16,298 nt of DNA from Bacteroidaceae bacterium. GTDB taxonomy: Bacteria > Bacteroidota > Bacteroidia > Bacteroidales > Bacteroidaceae. The first letter of the stretch is position 1. Every line of letters begins with the position of its first letter. Of this stretch, positions 13,493 through 16,298 are shown piece by piece. The notes beneath the pieces are model-generated. The model did not search any database. It was not told the origin of the DNA and saw only the letters and a list, made by a program, of their open reading frames with translations. The translations under genes were made by a program, and so were the position numbers. Location: positions 1 through 16,298 of the forward strand of contig JAEDNQ010000035.1 of the NCBI GenBank assembly GCA_016302435.1, in the 5' to 3' direction.

Positions 13493-15607
13493 TTAGAACA
13501 TCATCTTGCATCCCACGAACAATGTGCGAGGTTGGGTAGGTCCGTAGAAATAGCCCGAGTCACGGTATTCTCCCTTGTCGAGGTCGCTCTGGAATGCATC
13601 AAGTATGTTCTGTACACCGCAGTTGAGCTGGAGGTTGAGGTGATGACCCAGAGCGAAGGTGTATGACGCCTTGGCTGAGAGCTCTACAAAGTCAGAGGTG
13701 CGCTTCATCACGTCCTGTTCGGAGAAATGAGGCACGTACATCCGTCCCGTGTAGATGCCAGAGAGCGTGAGGTCGAGAGGACGAGAGGGCTTGACGTTCA
13801 GAGTGAAATAGCCATAGAGGTCGGGAGTGCGAGGCATGTTCTTGACAGGAGCCACCAGCGGGTCTTCGCTCCATGATGTCCACTCCTTGTATCGGCTGCG
13901 CTGCAGGGTCATGCCAGCCTGAAGCGAGACATTGTTGCCATGCGATGCTTTAGCATCGAGATTGACGCCATAGACATGGGCTCCGTCCCCATTGCGACGC
14001 TCCTGCACCGTGTTGCCATGCGAGTCGGTGCCGATGTTCTGCAGGTAGAAGACATCAGACAAAGAAGTGTAGAAAGCCTCAGCCAGTATGTTGAAGAGGA
14101 AGTGGCCAGAGCGCAACGTCCAGTCGGCTGAGCCGCTGAAGCTGTTGGAATATTCGGGTTTCAGTCCGTCAGCAAGCTTTATCAACACACCCTCACCGCC
14201 TACGGCCGTCACGTGCAGATCCTCATCGTAAGCCTGTGGCGCACGAAATCCCGTCGACCATGTCAATCGAGCCTGCACGTTGTCTGATGGCTTCCACATC
14301 ATGTTGATTCTCGGGCTGAATATGGGGTCGTCGATGAGATTGTGGCTGTCCATGCGCACACCGGCAAGCAGCGTCAGTCTGTCAATGGCCCACTCTCCCT
14401 GTCCGTAGACGCTGCCAATCTTGACGTTCTGTCTCAGGTCGCGGTTGTAACCCGTCATGATGTCGTGGAGGTCATTGCACTGATACTCCACTCCTGCCGT
14501 CAGTGTGGCGGGAGAGAAGAGCAAACGGTCAAACCTTCCCGTATATGTAGCACCTCCCACATACGTCAGGTCTTTCGTCTTCCCGTAAGCACCGGGGTCT
14601 TGCTGCGCACCGTAGTAGCTGTTGCGGTCCACATGCTGCACCGATGAGAATACAGACACCTTGTGCGCCCACTCTTTCCAGGCAATGTCGTAGGTCAGTC
14701 CTCCGCTGTTGATGATGTGTCGAGTCTGTTCGGTGATGTCAGTCAGGTGCGGTTCGAGGTCAAACTTGTTGCCACCGCGTCTGAACTCGTTGGAAGTGTG
14801 GTACTCCAGTCCGATGCGTGTATAATGTGTGGGACGGTAGTAGCCGTTGAGCCCGAAAGTGTGAGAGGACAGTTTGCCGAGTTCGGAAAAGCCGTCCCCG
14901 TCGCGGTCATACTGCTGGCGGTTGCGGTATGTCTGGTAGAGAGCTATCCCATAGGAGTTGTCGTGCCCGACGATAGAGCCATTAGCCCCCATGCAGTCTT
15001 CCCATGCCTTGCCGCCGACGGACGACAGAGTGTTGCTCACCTCAAACGTGTTGGACTTTGGGTCCTTGGTTATGATGTTGATGGTGCCGCCCACTGCATT
15101 AGCCCCGAAGAGAGCCGAACCGCCGCCTCTCACCACCTCAATGCGGTCAATCATGGCAGCCGGAATCTGCTCCAACCCATAGACACCAGCCAATGCACTG
15201 ACCACAGGACGGCTATTGATGAGTATCTGCGAGTATGAACCCTCCAGTCCGTTTATCCTCACCTGAGGGAAACCGCAGTTCTGGCAGTTGTTCTCCACCC
15301 TCAATCCCGACTGGTACGACAGTGTTTTCGCCAGGTCGGGAGCATTGACTTGTTCAAGAAACTTCGAGCTGATGAGGTTTACGACTACGGGAGCGTCCTT
15401 GCGGTTCACAAGGCTCTTATTGGCCGACACCACCATCTCTTCGAGTTGCACAGAGGTGTGCACATCATGGTCGTCTTCGTGCTCGTCGTCATGAGTGCAG
15501 TCTTCGTGCTTGATGTCGTCATGTAAGTAGAAATTGTCATGTGCGGCATGAGCCAACGTGTTGTAAGCCAAAATAATGACCGAAGTAAACAAGTAGTGCT
15601 TTTTCAT
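13493..15607 (-). CDS. TonB-dependent outer-membrane receptor with His/Asp/Glu-rich N-terminus
   Basis: Outer-membrane beta-barrel that imports a scarce ligand using TonB energy. The start at 15607 gives 704 residues. Residues 1-22 are a signal peptide; 23-50 hold 7 His, 9 Asp and 3 Glu; LEEMVVSA (55-62) is the TonB-box region. The plug (about 65-185) contains ENNCQNCGFPQVRINGLEG (105-123, with a CxxC) and IDRIEVVRGGGSALFGANAVGG (153-174). The barrel (about 190-704) has DRDGDGFSE (234-242), FRAP (454-457), LKPE (482-485) and a terminal aromatic residue (KMMF). The type resembles the BtuB/CirA/heme-receptor branch rather than SusC. The acidic His-rich segment suggests metal capture, and the ligand could be a metal, heme or another chelate. 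No cobalamin riboswitch fits in the short leader, arguing against a B12-controlled BtuB. The Met at 15664 lies upstream of the -7 box and is rejected. Confidence 0.93.
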   Translation of the reverse strand: MKKHYLFTSVIILAYNTLAHAAHDNFYLHDDIKHEDCTHDDEHEDDHDVHTSVQLEEMVVSANKSLVNRKDAPVVVNLISSKFLEQVNAPDLAKTLSYQSGLRVENNCQNCGFPQVRINGLEGSYSQILINSRPVVSALAGVYGLEQIPAAMIDRIEVVRGGGSALFGANAVGGTINIITKDPKSNTFEVSNTLSSVGGKAWEDCMGANGSIVGHDNSYGIALYQTYRNRQQYDRDGDGFSELGKLSSHTFGLNGYYRPTHYTRIGLEYHTSNEFRRGGNKFDLEPHLTDITEQTRHIINSGGLTYDIAWKEWAHKVSVFSSVQHVDRNSYYGAQQDPGAYGKTKDLTYVGGATYTGRFDRLLFSPATLTAGVEYQCNDLHDIMTGYNRDLRQNVKIGSVYGQGEWAIDRLTLLAGVRMDSHNLIDDPIFSPRINMMWKPSDNVQARLTWSTGFRAPQAYDEDLHVTAVGGEGVLIKLADGLKPEYSNSFSGSADWTLRSGHFLFNILAEAFYTSLSDVFYLQNIGTDSHGNTVQERRNGDGAHVYGVNLDAKASHGNNVSLQAGMTLQRSRYKEWTSWSEDPLVAPVKNMPRTPDLYGYFTLNVKPSRPLDLTLSGIYTGRMYVPHFSEQDVMKRTSDFVELSAKASYTFALGHHLNLQLNCGVQNILDAFQSDLDKGEYRDSGYFYGPTQPRTLFVGCKMMF

Positions 15608-15649
15608 ATTTTCTTTGTATTGTATATATAAGTATTCCAAAATCGGGTG

Positions 15650-15680
15650 CAAAGGTAGCACCATTTTGTGGATTGCACAA
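15650..15680 (-). promoter_or_regulatory. Promoter of the TonB-dependent receptor
   Basis: On the minus strand TACCTTTG (15657-15650) matches TAnnTTTG, with TTG (15680-15678) 20 nt upstream as the -33 element. It predicts a leader of about 37 nt. No Fur-like or Zur-like palindrome was recognised around it. Confidence 0.6.
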
Positions 15681-15783
15681 TACTCAAAAAATATGGTTTT
15701 TGCAGCCGTGACATGTGCTGCGTACCAAGATGTGGTTAGAATGAGGCATATCGATAACCCCTTCTGTCCGCAACATTTATAAT

Positions 15784-15811
15784 AGGTAGGTTCTATTAAT
15801 AGAACCTACCT
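15784..15811. terminator. 28-bp perfect palindrome between the smalltalk-like and receptor genes
   Basis: AGGTAGGTTCTATT (15784-15797) and its exact complement (15798-15811) form a palindrome with no spacer. In RNA it would make a long hairpin with a small central loop. It lies 27 nt past the stop of the minus-strand small gene and is followed on that strand by ATTATAAATG, only moderately T-rich. The likeliest role is terminator, though an operator cannot be excluded. The rest of 15665-15838 shows no other structure. Confidence 0.55.
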
Positions 15812-15838
15812 TATATACGAACTGTCATATTCGCACAA

Positions 15839-15946
15839 TCAAAATCCCAAGCAGGACGTTACACCGAGAGCTGTACCGATGGCTGAAAGCGCCGCAACGA
15901 TAACGTTGATGACAATCTTCCAGACTTCTTTGCTACTGTTCGTCAT
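15839..15946 (-). CDS. Smalltalk-like small protein (35 residues)
   Basis: A 35-residue reading frame begins ATG at 15946 and ends TGA at 15839. It encodes a polar N-terminus (MTNSSKEVWK), a hydrophobic helix (IVINVIVAALSAIGTALGV, 11-29) and a TSC-LGF end. This pattern, lysine/tryptophan then an Ile/Val/Ala helix then GVTSC, matches what I recall of the Bacteroidota family NCBI calls 'smalltalk protein'. Such genes usually sit beside an HU-like DNA-binding gene and often an N-acetylmuramoyl-L-alanine amidase gene. Here the upstream same-strand neighbour, 72 nt away, is the C-terminal end of a repeat/Gly-rich protein; no amidase gene follows. TSC resembles a lipobox cysteine, but it is near the C-terminus, so lipidation in the usual sense is unlikely. 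The function of the family is unknown. Confidence 0.72.
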   Translation of the reverse strand: MTNSSKEVWKIVINVIVAALSAIGTALGVTSCLGF

Positions 15947-15986
15947 AGTCTTTTGTGATTAAGTTTGGTTTAATTACCGACATTGT

Positions 15987-16051
15987 TTAAAATGGGCTGT
16001 CGCTTCCACCGTCACCTGCTAAAATGGGCTTCCACCGTCATCGCTGTCACC
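15987..16051 (-). repeat. Duplicated C-terminal tail sequence after the InlB-repeat gene
   Basis: Copy A (16020-16051) encodes GDSDDGGSPF followed by the actual TAG. Copy B (15987-16016), just downstream and two bases out of frame, would read GDGGSDSPF followed by TAA. The copies share GACGGTGGAAGC and CCCATTTTA. Copy B is therefore an untranslated near-duplicate of the tail. Confidence 0.7.
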
Positions 16052-16298
16052 GCTGCCGCCTGAGGACGTTGCCTCAAATGTCGCCGTCAGCGACTTGTCG
16101 CCATCCACTGTCACCATGCGCTCAGCACTTGTGTTGCCGTCGCTCCACTTCTTGAACGTGTAGCCGCTGTTGGCTGTCGCCTTTATAGCTACCTCAGTGC
16201 CTGCCTCATACTCACCTGCGCCTGTCACCTTTCCGCCGTTAGATGGCGATGCCACCAGTCCGAGGGTGTACTTGGTCACCACGTCCTCAGAGCTGCCG
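16019..16298 (-). CDS. C-terminal part of an InlB-repeat/Gly-rich protein, possibly HU-HIG (5' end outside window)
   Basis: The frame is open to the window edge, so only about the last 92 residues are visible. They contain one divergent InlB/'bacterial repeat' unit: YTLGLVASPSNGGKVTGAGE, then YEAGTEVAIKATANSGYTFKKW, then SDGN and VTVDGDKSLTATFEA. A flexible SSGGSGDSDDGGSPF tail follows and ends at TAG. Such repeats fold as small beta domains. Because the next gene is smalltalk-like, the full protein may be an HU-like DNA-binding protein fused to an Ig-like domain and Gly-rich tail (HU-HIG family). This is inference from neighbourhood, since the HU domain would lie beyond the edge. A surface or secreted repeat protein is the alternative. 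Confidence 0.7.
   Translation of the reverse strand, partial: GSSEDVVTKYTLGLVASPSNGGKVTGAGEYEAGTEVAIKATANSGYTFKKWSDGNTSAERMVTVDGDKSLTATFEATSSGGSGDSDDGGSPF

Noticed and set aside
15608..15660. Cobalamin riboswitch upstream of the TonB-dependent receptor
   Set aside because: The predicted leader is only about 37 nt and no B12-box-like sequence was seen, far too short for this riboswitch class.
1..16298. tRNA, rRNA, CRISPR array or complete insertion sequence
   Set aside because: No cloverleaf-like or ribosomal segments, no regularly spaced repeats with unique spacers and no transposase frame were recognised on either strand.

Overview
The window looks like chromosomal DNA of a Bacteroidales bacterium, most likely Prevotellaceae. 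The grounds are: Rho with a very long disordered insert between its N-terminal domain and its RNA-binding domain; several promoter-like boxes of the Bacteroidota form TAnnTTTG (TAACTTTG, TATCTTTG, TACCTTTG, TACTTTTG) and almost no Shine-Dalgarno sequences; a DUF4369/TlpA-like lipoprotein; a Bacteroidetes-type TonB-dependent receptor; and a 35-residue 'smalltalk'-type small protein next to an exposed-repeat protein. No rRNA, tRNA, CRISPR array or complete insertion sequence was seen.

Layout. (1) 1-7048, minus strand: a possible metal/heme operon (iron-siderophore-type ABC ATPase overlapping a secreted CbiK-like protein), then an ABC-F ATPase, the ribosome-assembly GTPase EngB and finally rho. 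A terminator/promoter palindrome separates engB from rho. (2) 7049-8734, plus strand: a divergent promoter region, a small exported HMA-like protein and mannose-1-phosphate guanylyltransferase ManC, closed by a strong terminator. (3) 8875-10029, minus: a lipoprotein with DUF4369 and a cysteine-free thioredoxin fold. (4) 10132-12597, plus: polynucleotide phosphorylase with its own promoter, leader hairpin and terminator. (5) 12710-13278, plus: an AT-richer RelE/YafQ-type toxin-antitoxin pair behind a textbook promoter, followed by an 86-bp inverted-repeat element. (6) 13493-15607, minus: a TonB-dependent receptor with a His/Asp/Glu-rich N-terminus. (7) 15784-16298, minus: a palindrome, a smalltalk-like peptide and the C-terminal end of an InlB-repeat/Gly-rich protein that runs off the window.

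Much of the core is housekeeping RNA biology (Rho, PNPase, EngB, ABC-F). The more unusual part is 5041-10029. Three exported proteins there keep a recognisable metal or redox fold but have lost its diagnostic ligands: a CbiK fold without its two metal-binding histidines, an HMA fold without CxxC, and a thioredoxin fold without CxxC. The HMA-like protein ends in DATTGAT, which matches the Dxx(S/T)GAT motif that ApbE uses to attach FMN covalently. If real, this would be an exported HMA-derived flavoprotein divergently transcribed from a pseudo-chelatase/ABC operon, and it is the best candidate for an undescribed system here. All functional statements rest on reading motifs by eye; no database search was run.
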